From Thozetella sp. PMI_491 (taxonomy: Eukaryota > Ascomycota > Sordariomycetes > Chaetosphaeriales > Chaetosphaeriaceae), in contig MU270063.1 of the NCBI GenBank assembly GCA_021432635.1, positions 372,001 to 436,000 on the forward strand: a stretch of DNA of 64,000 bases, in the 5' to 3' direction. Under the pieces are notes generated by a model, which made no database searches, was not told the origin of the DNA, and saw only the letters and a list, made by a program, of their open reading frames with translations. Both the position numbers and the translations under genes were made by a program. Position 1 is the first letter of the stretch. Each line of letters opens with the position of its first letter. Positions 45,617 to 57,981 of the stretch are shown here, piece by piece.

Positions 45617-46148
45617 GTAGCTAGTTCGAACTGATAGGCCATGGCAGAGGGGAGGGCTAAGAGCAAGAAGAAAATCAACCGGCTATCCCAAGCTCTACCA
45701 ACCAGTCCTTTGGCCCTGGTTGCCACAGGTCTGTGTCGCCATGATGGGCGCACTAAACGAAGACAACTTCGTTACATGTGCCTGATCAGCAATAAGGTTC
45801 AAAAACCATGTACATGAGGATCAGCCGCAACTTGGAGATATCAAAGAGTTGAACGTTTAACCTCACCACCTAGATGGCTGGTTGAAGGGGACTAGTTGAC
45901 CCTATTTTAACAATAACTAGGCTTAATAGCTCCATCATGTGCGCCCTTAAGGGGGAGTGCGACGTAAAAATATGGAGAGTTTGTAACACCGCGTTTTCGC
46001 GAGGAGTTGTTCTGCGGGGGAAACGAATAGGAATATTCAGCGAGAGAAAGGGCCAGCATTATGAGTTATAGGCATGAGCTTAGCTATGTTAGTAAATACC
46101 TCTCTGAATTACCGCCACTGAGGATAACACCAAGGCGCTGCGATCTAG
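45617..46148. other. Intergenic, nothing recognised
   Basis: The convergent 3' flanks of the transporter and the large membrane protein. Confidence 0.4.
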
Positions 46149-48385
46149 CTAACTAGACAATTTGACATTCTCCTGGGATTCTTCATTGGAGGACCTGGGA
46201 TCTTTCACTATAGCCAAGGAGTTGAATGTCTCTCGATCCTGTGTCCGTGGGACGGCAAGGTTGCCGTGCATCCACAAGCCACGGCCGAGACCATGGAAAG
46301 CCAGCTGCTGGAGACTGAATGTCTCATTGGCTCTCCACTCAATATCCTTGGGAGATAAATGTTTCTGCCGTCTCTCTAGACACTCGAATAAGGGCTCCAT
46401 GATGTAGGATAATATAATGATGACGGCTCCGGTGACGAAGACGAAGCCCAAGCCAAAGATGCTGACGGAAGTGTAATCCGTACTACGAATTTTCTGCCCT
46501 TGTTTGTCAGCACATGTGGAACTTGGGCCAATGTGGTCCGCTGACAAGACTCACCTGGCTGTTGCACATCACCTGTTGATAGGCGTCTCCCGGGGTACGT
46601 AGAAAGCGTGTCAGAGCGGTATCCCGGGGGCCAGTGGCTGTGTTGACAAAGGAGGCCTGGAAAGACGCCAACCAGGTGGACCAGAGATGTGCTATGTCTA
46701 ACTGCCATTGATTATCCGGCAGCGGGCCTTGTGATCCTCCGCGCAGGGCCTGTTGCGAGATTAGGGCCTTAGCTCCGAGTACCTGCACCGTGGCTTCTGG
46801 TAAGGTAGCCGAGCCAGGCCAGGCGCTGATAAACCACAGAAACTGACTGGCTAACTGGCTGTCAGCTGTATTGTTATCCCATATTTGCTCAGCCGTCAGG
46901 TTGAACAGCGGACCCGCGCCCAAGGCGGCATCATAATAGCTTCCTAGTGGGCCACAGCGGCTCTCGGGCGGAAGCATCGTGTTACAGTACTGGTACTGTT
47001 GCACGCATCCCATAGGCGATGCTGCCTCAGCCGGCTGATATGATGTCTCAGTGCCATTGACGTTCCCGTAGAAGGTCTGTGGTCCAGGGACAGTGGCGCG
47101 GTACCAATCGTCGTCCATCTTCTGCTTGAAGCGCACACCGTTCCCCACTAGAAATAACACCTCGGAATCGCCATTTGGGTGCTGTAAGTCAACGCCAGGT
47201 ATAAATTCGGACTGGTCTGGAATGACAGTTCCGTTGAACGAGTTGGAGGGCAATGAGCTATAAGAGTCAGAACGTGAGAAGCTTGATCCATGTGCGACAG
47301 ATGAGCGTTAAATGTGCGAACCGTGCCAGAAGCACAGACAGATCCGAGCAAGATTTGAGAAAAAAGGTATGCTCTCACATGAGGCGAAAATTGGCGCCAA
47401 ATTGGCTCTGAAAATTGTCCCTCTGGCTCTGATACTGCGAGTTGAGGCTGGGAATCTCAAAGGTATAGTTTTGTAGTGTCAGGTTATCGGAGGAGCCTCT
47501 GATGGCGGAGCCATAGCGGTATCGAGTATAGTTTAGGACTAAGCCGTTGAATTCGCTTGAATATCCATCGGTACGTAAGGGGGCGCAATGGTATATATGG
47601 CGAAACAGGATCCGCTCGCCAGTGGGCGCGTTGATGCCTAGGTGCTCGTGGCTGTCGATATATCCCGTGTCCAGGAGCAAGTTAGAAGAATTAGTTCGAC
47701 AGATACCATTCTGGAAAGGACAAGGTGCCTGGCCGTCGACAGAGACTGGCAGCTTAGGAACCACAAAGTGGTCACAGTTAAACATGCCAGTACTATTAGA
47801 GGAGTAGCACTGCTGGGCGTAGTTCTCGGCGCTGTCCACCAGCTGGGCAGTACGTGCTATGACGAGGTCCATGTCGGCCTGGGTTCTGAGCTGCGTATTA
47901 TCCACCAGCGCGCAGGCGTTTCCATCTAGCAGCACCTCGTCGCCGATGCCGGTTGAAACGCGCGATGAGAAGCCCGAGGCAGCGGCAAAGGCAGTTAGGC
48001 ACAAGACAGCTGTCAAGAAGCCAGGCAGCGTCCGTAGCAGCACGAAGCGGGCTGCCCCGCGCCAGGCCCAAAACAACTGACCAAAGACCCAGGCTCCGCC
48101 AGCTGGCGTGGCCGAGTTGCGGAGGACGGCCTGGCGCTGATGATGCAGAGCATCACGAGCATGGGGGGTCGAGTAGAAGCGGTGCAAGAGAAGACAGGCG
48201 ATGCGCCAGAAGCGGGACGACACCAGTCCCACAAAAAAAGCAGTAAAAGCAATTAATAAGTTGCCATCCTCTCGCGTCATCGTCAGTGTAGCGCCCAGCA
48301 CAGTACCTCGCGACCAGTTTGTCCATGTGCCCAGCCGTACATTGTACTTGATGCTTGACTGGGTTGCATTCAGATACGTGTCCAT
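46149..48385 (-). CDS. Large fungal transmembrane protein of unknown function
   Basis: Exons (minus) 48385-47379, 47257-46555 and 46493-46149 encode 684 residues. Near the N-terminus is the block REDGNLLIAFTAFFVGLVSSRFWRI, followed by RDALHHQRQAVLRNSATPAG and FGQLFWAWRGAAR. This combination recurs in a large Pezizomycotina family. Membrane helices are seen at LLIAFTAFFVGLV, LLRTLPGFLTAVLCLTAFAA and, in the last exon, IFGLGFVFVTGAVIIILSYI. Between them lies a lumenal or extracellular part of about 400 residues with many NxS/T sequons and cysteines. No enzyme motif was seen. The overall plan (N-terminal helices, glycosylated ectodomain, one C-terminal helix, short tail) parallels the protein at 23958-26498, without obvious sequence identity. 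Confidence 0.88.
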
Positions 48386-49758
48386 AGTAGAGAATTGTGC
48401 TAAGTTCGCTGATGCTGCTTCACGTCGTATGCCGCAGTTGCCAGGAGAATCACTCAGTCCCCACCTTCTAGCAGTATCTAAAGGGGACAGGCATGCTATA
48501 TGAAGAGAGAAGGATACACAAACTCTGTGCAGGTTTAATTATGGCACGCTTGCTATCAAGCTACTAGGGCTAAAAATATATCCAGCTTGGCGACCCAAAT
48601 AGCAAATCATGATAACATTAATTTAGAAGTTCGGAACCAGTATAAAGCATGCATAGACCAGCTGCCGTTAAGCGCTCGTGTAACCCAGCCAGAGGTCCAT
48701 TTGCAACCGGATTCGTGCTCGCACCTGTTGCAACCTCGGCTACATGTACTCGCCACCAGCCCACAGAGTGACGGATTTCAGGTCTATGCAGTTGTTGACT
48801 CTCAAATACTATAGGCTAATTCCTTCCGACGTGAGCCCTATCGCTTAAATCTAGAATAACTTTTCGCATCGCCTGTTTCTTTAGTGTAGGCTATCTGACC
48901 GAACATTGATGAGAAGCTCACACTCTGACTGGCTAGCCATGCAGGTATTGAAAAGTCGAAGGAGAGACCATCTGGAACGTCGGTTTCATATAAATTCTAG
49001 TTGTGTGACTATAAGTTCACTGATGATAATACCAACCCGTGCCAATAGTTTGCCATACGACAATACCTTCCGCTAGTCGACCTCAGATAAACAGCGCACA
49101 GCCTTGCAGTGGTGTAATTCTGCAACATCCGTTTCAATTTGCTTAAAATAGGCTCGCCAAGGAGGTTACAATATACTTGTACATTGGCGTTTGCTTGACA
49201 TTTGTATCCCAATGGAAACTAGGTCCGAGTCTGTTGCCTCAAGAATTTCCGCGCTCGCGTCATTCGTAGCCATCATAGGTGTGTGCAGATGTTTATAAAG
49301 AACTAAGGCATATATAAGGTACGGTAGTTTAATCAGTGTGCTTATTACTCGTACTCCTGGCGAAGAACAATGTAACGGCTGAAAACTATCAGTCATTGAC
49401 TACGAACCCAGCGCTCAGGCTTCTTCTGTTCACAGCATTTTCCGATGTCACCGCGCTGGCCGATCCATTGAAGAACTTCGAGGCCGAACTCCTGGCTGAG
49501 AGTAAGTCTGAAGAATACGGTTAGCCCCTGAGGTCACTGATTCCTTCCTTTCAGTCTAATCCATGGGTGTTGATCAGTTGGGCCGTGTTGAGGCCAACAG
49601 GACTGAAGAGGAAGTAGAAGCAGCTGGCGGAGACGCGCCCGACAGTTGTGTCGCGCAGTTGCTATTGTTGAGCTGTGAAGCCTCACCAGATGTAAGATAA
49701 ATATTGTAAATACCCCATAAAAGACACGCCATCTCGAGCTACCTAGTCACGGTCGACC
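48386..49758. other. Intergenic, A/T-richer, no confident gene
   Basis: A small plus-strand open frame (49336-49524) has a protein-like end (SDVTALADPLKNFEAELL) but no family, promoter or splice context. It is not called. Confidence 0.35.
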
Positions 49759-52683
49759 TCACGCCACAGCCTCTCTCTTGTTCTTGAAGAACATATTTAG
49801 TGCGCCCATCAACCCCTGCAATCCCTTGCCTTCGGAACCTTCCTGGATTCCCCCCCGTATCCATCCGGGAAGTTTGCTTCTGATTCTGTCCGTCGCGAAC
49901 CTCCTATCCACCAAAATGATGGATGCATAGTCTCCGCGGTGACGAATCGCACGTCCGATGCTCTGATTGACCGCGCGCATGCAGGCGTTCTCATAGAAGT
50001 CTCGGGCCGCCTGTTTAGATGTAGCGAGTGCCTGCTGACGGTTGGGGTGACTAGCGTGTTCTGACGGGCCTTCCTCTGCAGAGCCCATTAGACGATCCAT
50101 AGTGGAAGTCTCCAGGTACTCGGTTCGAGCCTTCCACTCAGGGGAGTTGGCGTTGGGGTACGGCAGACCGACAATCATTACGCAGCGCCCGAGACGGTCC
50201 GAGAAGTTGATGCCCTCGCTCATCTTCCCGCCCACAACACTCAGCAGCAGAGCTCCTCTCGGAGAGCCTTTCGCCGGGACCCCTGCCTGGTTCGGGCCGA
50301 GGATGGCTTCGCTGTAGGCTTGGAGCACCTGGTCACTCGAGCCACCCTTGGCCTCTTTAAAAAGACTCTTTTTGGCCTCCAGCCTGTCCCATATGGTCTT
50401 TCCTTCTTTTCCAGCCTCCAGAGTCTGCCAGACCGCCACGACCTCGTCCAAGTATCCATAGCTGGGAAAGAACACGACGACTCCGTCTGGGACAACGGCG
50501 CAGACATTCAGGATAGAAAGCCCCAGTTGCCTAACCATGGTCTTGTCGCTGCGCTTCTGGAAACTGAACTCAAAAGCGTCCGGCCCTCCCGCTCCACCAC
50601 CGCCCGGCCGGGTGGACGCAAGAGTCCACACGCAAAGATTCGAGGCTGGGATGACGTGGCCACAGCTCATAGTCAATATCTTCTCAGGGGCAAGATAGGG
50701 GAACAGATGGGCTTTATAATCGTCGAACGGTGACATTGTCCCACCTGCAAGTATGACCGCGCGCGCACTCTTGGCGATATGAGAGAAGGCGTGGGTCGGC
50801 GAGAGGAGTAGGTAAGAAAGCTTGATGTCTCCTGTGTTTTGCGGCAATTTCTCGTAGAAGATTCGACCCTCGCTGCTCAAGTTCGTCAGAGAGTTTAGAA
50901 ACGAGACTAGGGTGTGAAGAACTGGTGTGGATGATACAGGAGTCGTGGACCCTGACTGCTGCTCTTCCGCGTAGCTGGCATAGCTTTCGATCTTATACGC
51001 CAGTTTTGACTCTTGTATGTACTTTATCAGTTTGTACAGGTTGATCTGGTCAGCTCCTCGGTTCTTTAACAGTAAGTTGGGATCTACGATCCCTTGCTGC
51101 CCCTAATGCGGGTTAGCAAAGATGGGCAAAAAGCGTATTCTAGTCCTTGCCACCACCGACTGACCTTGACTTTAAGCGCCTCATCAAGCCACTCCGTTAG
51201 GGATTCGACGACTTTGGCAATCTGGGCGACCATGACTCGGTTTTCGCCCTTAAGCTTCTTACCGAACCTCTTCACATAGCCAGCGAGCATCTGCCTCGCC
51301 CTCTTGAGCTCTCCGAGGCGTATCTCGGCCGCATAGACGCTCGCAACTGCATCCATGATGTTATGAGCTTCGTCTATGACCACCACGTTGCCTTCGAGCT
51401 TGATACCCAGCGCCTCTCTAGCAGTCTCCTGAAGGAGCAGTGGGTATGGTAGGGTGATAATTTCCGCGCCAGGTATAGCTGTGCGTGAAGCGTAGTACGG
51501 ACACACTTGAAGCTGTTTGCCGGTGTGGTACATGTCCTCGATGTCAGGGAGCGTGGCCAGCGCGGTGTCTCGGAACTGATGTGTCGCCTTGAGGTTGTCC
51601 GCATTGGGTACGAACTTGCACTTCTTGTCCTTGGTTTTGGACTGCTGAAGCTCTGCACATCGGTCATTGATCGCGGATAGCGATCCGAGCCGCGAAACAG
51701 AGGGGTTGATGCATAGTTTCTGTCGGGATGACAACGGTATGTGTTTGACACCCTCCGTATCCGGTGTGTCTTCACCCTGCGCACGCTCGTGCGGCATGGA
51801 CGAGGGGAAGGTGGGCCGGCGGAGCTCGGAAATAAACTGTGCTAGCTGGGAGTGGGTTCTAGAAGCGTAGTAGATCTGATATTCGGGTCAGCGTGGCTAG
51901 ACGTAAACAGGATTTGCTGTTCCTACCTTGATCTCGTCCTCGTCCGGCTCGTCCTCTGCCTCGCTGGTCTTCGAGATAAGACCCACCTGCTCCATCAACT
52001 GCCTTGTCTCTTTGCTGAAGACGGACAGAGGGTCATCGTCTGAAGGACCATCTTCCGACCACTCCGGTACCAGGAACTCGGCCTCTTCGTCCTCGACCGA
52101 TCTGGCTTGGCCCCCGGCGCTTGGGCCCTCGATGCGTCGACGCTTCGCCCCGCGAGCCTCCATGGCTTTTTCCTTTGTTCGTATCTTCTCGAGACGCTCT
52201 TCTCGTTCCTTCCAAGATCTTGAGATCTCTTCGCGCTTTCTCCGCAGACTCTGCTCGATGATCCAGTCCGGCTCGCCCTGCATTCCCTCTGCCACGGACG
52301 CGAAAGACGTCTCATGCTTGCTTCTCTTGTGGCTTCGAAGCCATGTGAGTGCTCCACATATCAAGGAAAGGGATTTTCCCTAGGTTTTATCAGCCGTACG
52401 ACCTTATTAAGCCAATGGGTGGCGTGGTCGAAAGGGGCCACTATGCTGCTGACAGCCATGCCTTCGCAGGCACGAGCGTACCCCTCGGTCCGGCGCTGGG
52501 CCTGTTACTACTCACCGTGCCTGTAGGGCTTTCTAAGATGCCTATTTGACCGTTACCAAGCTCTAGAACGTCGTATACAGCCTTCATGAACTCAAGCTGG
52601 ACGTCGTAGGGCGTGTATGGGTGGTGAAAGTCGATGTCGCGACTGTGCTCATCGCCGCTCCCCGCCGCCAGAGAACTGGCCAT
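49759..52683 (-). CDS. CHL1: ATP-dependent DNA helicase Chl1 (DDX11/FANCJ-type, Fe-S)
   Basis: Exons (minus) 52683-52516, 52379-51927, 51875-51165 and 51102-49759, all joined in phase 0, encode 891 residues. The Q-motif region [13 protein letters not shown] is followed by Walker [16 protein letters not shown], split by the first intron. A charged insert follows, then the [13 protein letters not shown] motif Ia. Four Fe-S cysteines are in [23 protein letters not shown] and QVCPYYASR. The DEAH box is [13 protein letters not shown]. Motifs IV-VI include [30 protein letters not shown] and [14 protein letters not shown]. Chl1 is a 5'-3' XPD-family helicase needed for sister-chromatid cohesion at replication forks. 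It lies in the same orientation as the condensin gene behind it. Confidence 0.96.
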
Positions 52684-53416
52684 GGCACCTGGTCCAAATC
52701 GCACACCAAGCGCCGTCTTGTCACAATTGAGATGAGAGAGAATACTAAGGCGCTTCTGGTGGTTACAGAGGCCCGGACTGGCAGATGCGATGCGTCGTGC
52801 TGATAGGCCGCGAGAGGATTGAGGTGACCTCCGAAATTTGGGCGAGGTGAGTACCGATCTGAACAGGTGGGGTGCTGGGCGAATAGGCATGCCGCAATTT
52901 GGTAGACAGCCCGTGACACCAAAATGAGAAGAAGCCCTCCAAGCAGGAATCGAGGCCTTGCATCTGCAGCAATCAATCTCAAAGCCAGCCTTGAGGCGAT
53001 ATCTAGATAGCTTAACAGTTCCAAAAAATTTCGGCTAGGGGACCATACACCGCTAACATAGTACCGACGCAGCTTGCTTACAAGATGTCAATGCTATCAC
53101 TCAGACGGGCCAAGTTTTATGAGCACTATACACACTTTTCAGCACATCATCCATTCATACCTCAACATGTGCGCTCAGCATCTGCTGTCTGAGTCTACGG
53201 CATCCAGGACGAAGTACTTCGAACAAAATCATCGCAGTCATTATTACTCATCAAGGATATTCTCGCATCATCGCTACCGTACATCCAGAAATCCTTCCAA
53301 GGAAACCCCAGATGCACCCATCCACCCTGCCACCGACGCCGGGACCGCACTTCGGCCTTTCACTACAAATCAGTCTAGCGCTGGATCATCATACACCGAA
53401 GGAGCAGTCCAAAGCT

Positions 53417-56400
53417 CTAGGCCGCCAGCTGCACCAGCTTGAAACCCTCAGACACCAGCTTTGTGATGTCTTCATTCTTGTGCTGCAGGAGGCCAAGTGC
53501 AAACGCCACATCGTTCCACTGGCGTTCTGACTCGCAGCGTGGCAGTCGGGCAGCAAGCTTGTCGGCAAGTTGCTTCGCATGTTTATCCTATGAGATGTTA
53601 GTGATCGTGGGTCACAGGCAACAGGCGATGTGCCAATGAGACATACCTTCTCGACAAATCCGAGCAGGAAGCGGATCACCCTGCGGAAGTTGTCCTCATC
53701 CATCTCTCGATCAGCCGACAGCAGGCTGAACATGTCGACAAAGTGGTTATACACAGCATTGTCCTTCGTACTGAGCTCCGTGAAGAACATACGCGCCAGG
53801 TCCGCGATGCGCTTGTCGTCGTCCTCAAGGCACTTGGCCATCTCACCCAGTTGGCCCTTGACCTTGACTTGGCCAGCGAGGATAAGGAACGTCAGCGTCA
53901 TCAAGCAGGTACGCTTGACCGAGGGCTCGGGGTCGGCGAGACGACGGTACAAGAAGTCGGTGTTCTCGTCGATGAGGTGATTGAAGCAGACCGCCATGTC
54001 ACCAAGAGCAATGACAGCATTGCTCCGCACGGTGGCATCTGTAGACCGCTCCATGATGGTGATGAGGAGCGGCAGGTTGGCCTCGCAGTACTCGGCCGAT
54101 ACACACATCAACTTGGCCAAGCACAAGGTGGCAGCCTGCTGGAGACCGCGATCCTTGTACGTCGTGTTGTTGGCGCATATTTCGCTAACCAGAGGACCGA
54201 AGACCGCAAGGAGCGATGTCGGGCCGAACAGCAGCTCTCTCTCACGAATATGAGCCATCGCCTCGGTAAAGTCGTCTTCCGACGTGCCGCCAATGAGGTC
54301 GAGCTCGTCGCCCTCCTCTTCCTCGGCTGGCTTATCCTTACCGGCAGACTTGCGGCTGGAGGTGGAAGCGGCAAGGGAAGTATCCTTAGCTGCAGCAGCG
54401 TTCTTCTCCTTCTCCTGCTTCCGACGCTTGAAGTCGAGCTCGCATAGTTCTAGATGGACAATCTGCTTGATCGCAACGTGTCCAACGATGAACAGCAGCT
54501 GCGACAGCCCAATCGTGTTGTCCTTCTTCGCCCTCTTGGACGGGGTGGCCGGCAGCTGCTGCTGGGCCGGTATGACAGTCGCGTCACCTTCTTCGTCACC
54601 TCCCATCGCCACCGTCGCCTCGGGTTGCGCCTCGTCCCGGGAGCCGGGGCGCGAAGCCTGAGGGGAGAACACGACCTTGGTCTTACGGCGGATGATCTCC
54701 GAGCACAGGACATCGGGGTGCCTCGAGATGGCATAGATTGCGTTGATGGCTTGCTCAGCCACGCCATACCATTCCTTGCTCTCCGACGGGACTTCGGCAA
54801 TAGCGGCCAGCTTGCCCAGGACAGCATGGTCGTTACCCAGCCGTGAGAACTTGATAGCTGAATCCTTCGCCTGGCGACCAGTCGGGTTGATCCGTCTAAG
54901 AGCAACGCACGTGTACTTGGCAAGTTGTAGGTCAGAAGCACCGTGGCCGCCGAGCCCAATGCGGAGCATAGTCTCCATCTCATTCACGACAATCTCGGGC
55001 GCGGCGGTGGCAAGCATGCCCAAAACCATGATGGCTCCTCGCCGCTGTGTGCGAGAGATCTCACGCTTCTGGACGCCGTAGACCTGCCACAGCTTGGCGA
55101 TAACTATGTCCGGGATCATGCCACCCTTCATCATGGTGCTGAGCAGCTGCTCCAGAGACGTGAGCTCCGCCGGCGTGGCGCCAAAGGTAAGGCTGATCAT
55201 ATTCCTGGCAACGTAGTTCGCCGCATCGTTGGGGCTAAACGTGTCCGGTGCCTCGAAGAACAGCCGCTTGTAGGCGTCAATAAGGTGAGTCTGCACACCC
55301 TTGCCCTCATCGCTGTTGCCCTTGGTCCAGATGAGTCGCAGCATGCGTCGGATGCCAACCTTGTTCTGCTCGATGTTGTAGGCGTCGCCAATCTCGAAAT
55401 AGTCCATAGCCTCGATGACCTCGCTCTTGTTTTTGGAGCCAAGCAGCTGGCACACAGTGCTTGTGGCGTCATGAAGGACGTCAATGAACTTGAGGGCCTC
55501 GCTGTAGTAGCGCTTTGTGAGGGTGAGCTTCTCAATGGCCTCCGAGGTTGCCGCCTCCTCCTGGGCTTTTCGAATCGCGGCCAGCTTCTCTTCATCAGTC
55601 ATCTCGGTCACCTGCTTCTTTGGAGATTCAAGCTGGGTGGCCTCATCCAGAAGCTCATTGTCAACGGTGGTGTTGCCCTTGTCCCCGAGCTCGGGAGCTC
55701 CCGCAGGGGGCTTCAGCGAATCAAGTTCTGATTGGACCTTCTCGAGACGCTCCTGCCAGTCCTTCCTCGACAGCTGCGCACCATGCAGAGCGGTGAAAGG
55801 ATGGGTTCGAATCAGTGTACCAAGAAGTTTGATAGCATTTCTCCGGACATGGCTGCTCTTGTCTTCCAGGCTTCGGCAGGCCAACTCTGCCGCCTTCTGC
55901 CTGCGCTTGGGAAACTTCTGGTCGAGCTCACTTAGTTTGACGTAGACCTGGATGGTCCTGCACCGACAGTACGGGTTAATGTCGAGAAATCTCTCCTCCA
56001 GAACGTCGAAGAAAGCATTCATCTGGGTCTTGTGGTTCTCGCCACGCTCATCCGACTTGCTGAGGTGCGCAAGCATGTTTCCGAACACTTCGATAAGCGC
56101 GCATCGCAGAGTGTGCGACTAGCAAAGTTAGACTGCGCCATACTACAAAGTCAAGCGCGTTGCTTACCTCGGAATCGAGCTGCTTCGCCATCAGCGTGAC
56201 CTGCTTGATGACCAGCCGCGGGGCGAGCTCGGAAAGCTTGATCATGAAGGTCGAAACTGATTTAGGCCCCTTAGTGTCGTTGCTGTTGAACTCTTTGTTA
56301 CTGAGCTCTCGCAGGATCTCGTCTGCCAACTGGGGATAATCATATTGCTCAGCCAGAATGTGTAAAAACTCGGCCATCGGCTCAGACAAGTGTTCAAAGT

Positions 56401-57358
56401 AGGTCAGGTTCTGGACAATAGAAATTTGGGCAGCTGTATCGCGTTAGAGAAATGACCAAAAGAGTGTTTCAGGGTGTATACCATAGCCGTGGCCGTGATG
56501 CTTCACAGCAATGCACAGCACCTTGAACGCATGCATCCGGATGCTGGTATTCTTAGACCTCTGCTCGCTCTCGAGGATCATGTACACTGGCCGCGTCAAG
56601 AGTCCGATGAAAGTATCACGCTCGCTCGTCGTCAGGAAGATCTTCCCGAGCTTGAGCCTCAGCACCTTGCACATGGTGTTTAGCGCCGTCTCGAGCTGCG
56701 TAGACGAGTCCCACTGGCCGTCTTTTCCCGCGTCCTTCTTGCTCTTGGGCTTGCCGCGTCCGCGCGCCGGTACCGTGGTAGATGACTTCTCAGCAGCCTT
56801 GACTTCGACGGCGGCGATGGTCCATTGGAGCAGGAAGCCATAAATTTCTAGAAGCTGTCTGTGCTGAGCAATGAGCTCCTGCTCGTCCGCCTCGAGATCG
56901 TGGTTGATGACATCGGCCTGTGTGGCGAGACCGGAGGTGATTAGGTCAAAGATCTTGCTCAGCGAATGCGCTGAGAGAAATGATGCGTATCTAGATGGTT
57001 TAAAAGGCTCAGAATGCCGTCCAACTGAGGAACGATCGGGAGAGTAACCCCGTGAGAATGATCGGCGAGAGGAATCAGGCCTAAGGGGAGGGAGGATAGG
57101 GCTAAAGGAAATGGGTGCACACTTTAACAGGAACTGCAGTGAATCGAAGATATGGCTGCGCGTAATCGCATCTGGATTCTCTGCCACGGCATCAACGATA
57201 GGGTTCAGCACCCCGTTGATGATGCCATTATCCGTGAGGGACTCAGGATCGTTCTCGCAGTCTACCAGAGCTCCATCCGCCTCGGGAGTCGGGATGCTGG
57301 CAGGGTCACTCATATAATGCTTGAGCGCATCATTGATGTCGAAGTTGATGTTGTCCAT
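53417..57358 (-). CDS. CND1: Condensin complex subunit 1 (CAP-D2/Cnd1/Ycs4)
   Basis: Exons (minus) 57358-56482, 56433-56168, 56118-53647 and 53587-53417 encode 1261 residues. The N-terminal condensin domain starts MDNINFDINDALKHYMSD and has LLEIYGFLLQWTIAAVEVKA. HEAT repeats make up most of the protein. The conserved C-terminal Cnd1 domain has NTTYKDRGLQQAATLCLAKL, TDATVRSNAVIALGDMAVCF, DFLYRRLADPEPSVKRTCLM and RMFFTELSTKDNAVYNHFVD. The last exon (DKHAKQLADKLAARLPRCES to KLVQLAA) completes it. It is the HEAT subunit that binds DNA and Brn1/Cnd2 in condensin and drives mitotic chromosome compaction. A Ser/Arg/Pro-rich insert at about residues 85-125 lacks a clear family counterpart and could hide an unspliced intron, though it is in frame. 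Confidence 0.95.
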
Positions 57359-57981
57359 GGCGGACAGCGGCGCAATCGAAATCGCGATCGCTCCGGGGAT
57401 GTGGTGGTGCAATGAAGGAGAAAATAAAGAATACGGCCTTAGTATCTGTTCGTCGTGGCCGTCTATCGCCGCATCGGAATGTCGCTGCTGCAGGTCGTGT
57501 GTTGTCTTGGGGTGGCAGTCTGGTTTATGATGATGATGATGCGCCCTGTGTTTGTCCCTCTTTCCTTTTTCAGCCCTTAGCAACGGTTTGTTTGTTGACT
57601 TTGCGCCCAAAGTCGAACGCGCCTCCCCCGCATCTAGGCCTTCGCGTCAGACCCACTAAACTTGGGGAACGCCAAGTAGCCACAAAAAACACGCCAAATT
57701 TTCGAGGAATTGGCCATTTTTTCTGTTGGTCTTTTCCGCCCCTCGTTCTGTGTACTCGATCAGTTCATCCCACCCAAATACAAGCGGATCCCTGCCAATC
57801 ACCGGCACCTTTCTTCTTTTCCATTTGCTGTGGATGAATTGAAGGACGTGAGATCGCTATTGGGAGCCTATCCCACGAAACGTTCATAATAGGCTGAGGG
57901 CGGCTTGGTTAGGCTAGTCCAGCTCGGAAGAGTATTCGTGTCTTGCTGCTTCCTTCGACGCGTCTGGTCCAAAGGATAAAT
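57359..57981. promoter_or_regulatory. Bidirectional CND1-CDC7 promoter with MCB-type elements
   Basis: 623 bp separate the two divergent starts. A perfect MluI cell-cycle box, ACGCGT, lies at 57958-57963, 18 bp before the CDC7 ATG, and an ACGCG core lies at 57617-57621 (GAACGCGCC). MBF (Mbp1-Swi6) binds such boxes in G1/S genes of yeasts. Its role here is inferred. Confidence 0.45.

Noticed and set aside
33205-46148. The accessory block as a secondary-metabolite gene cluster
   Set aside because: No polyketide synthase, peptide synthetase, terpene cyclase or cluster-type transcription factor was seen; oxidases and a SnoaL-like protein alone are not enough.
49336-49524. 62-codon plus-strand open frame
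   Set aside because: Too short, with no homologous family recognised, no splice context, and surrounding DNA that looks intergenic.
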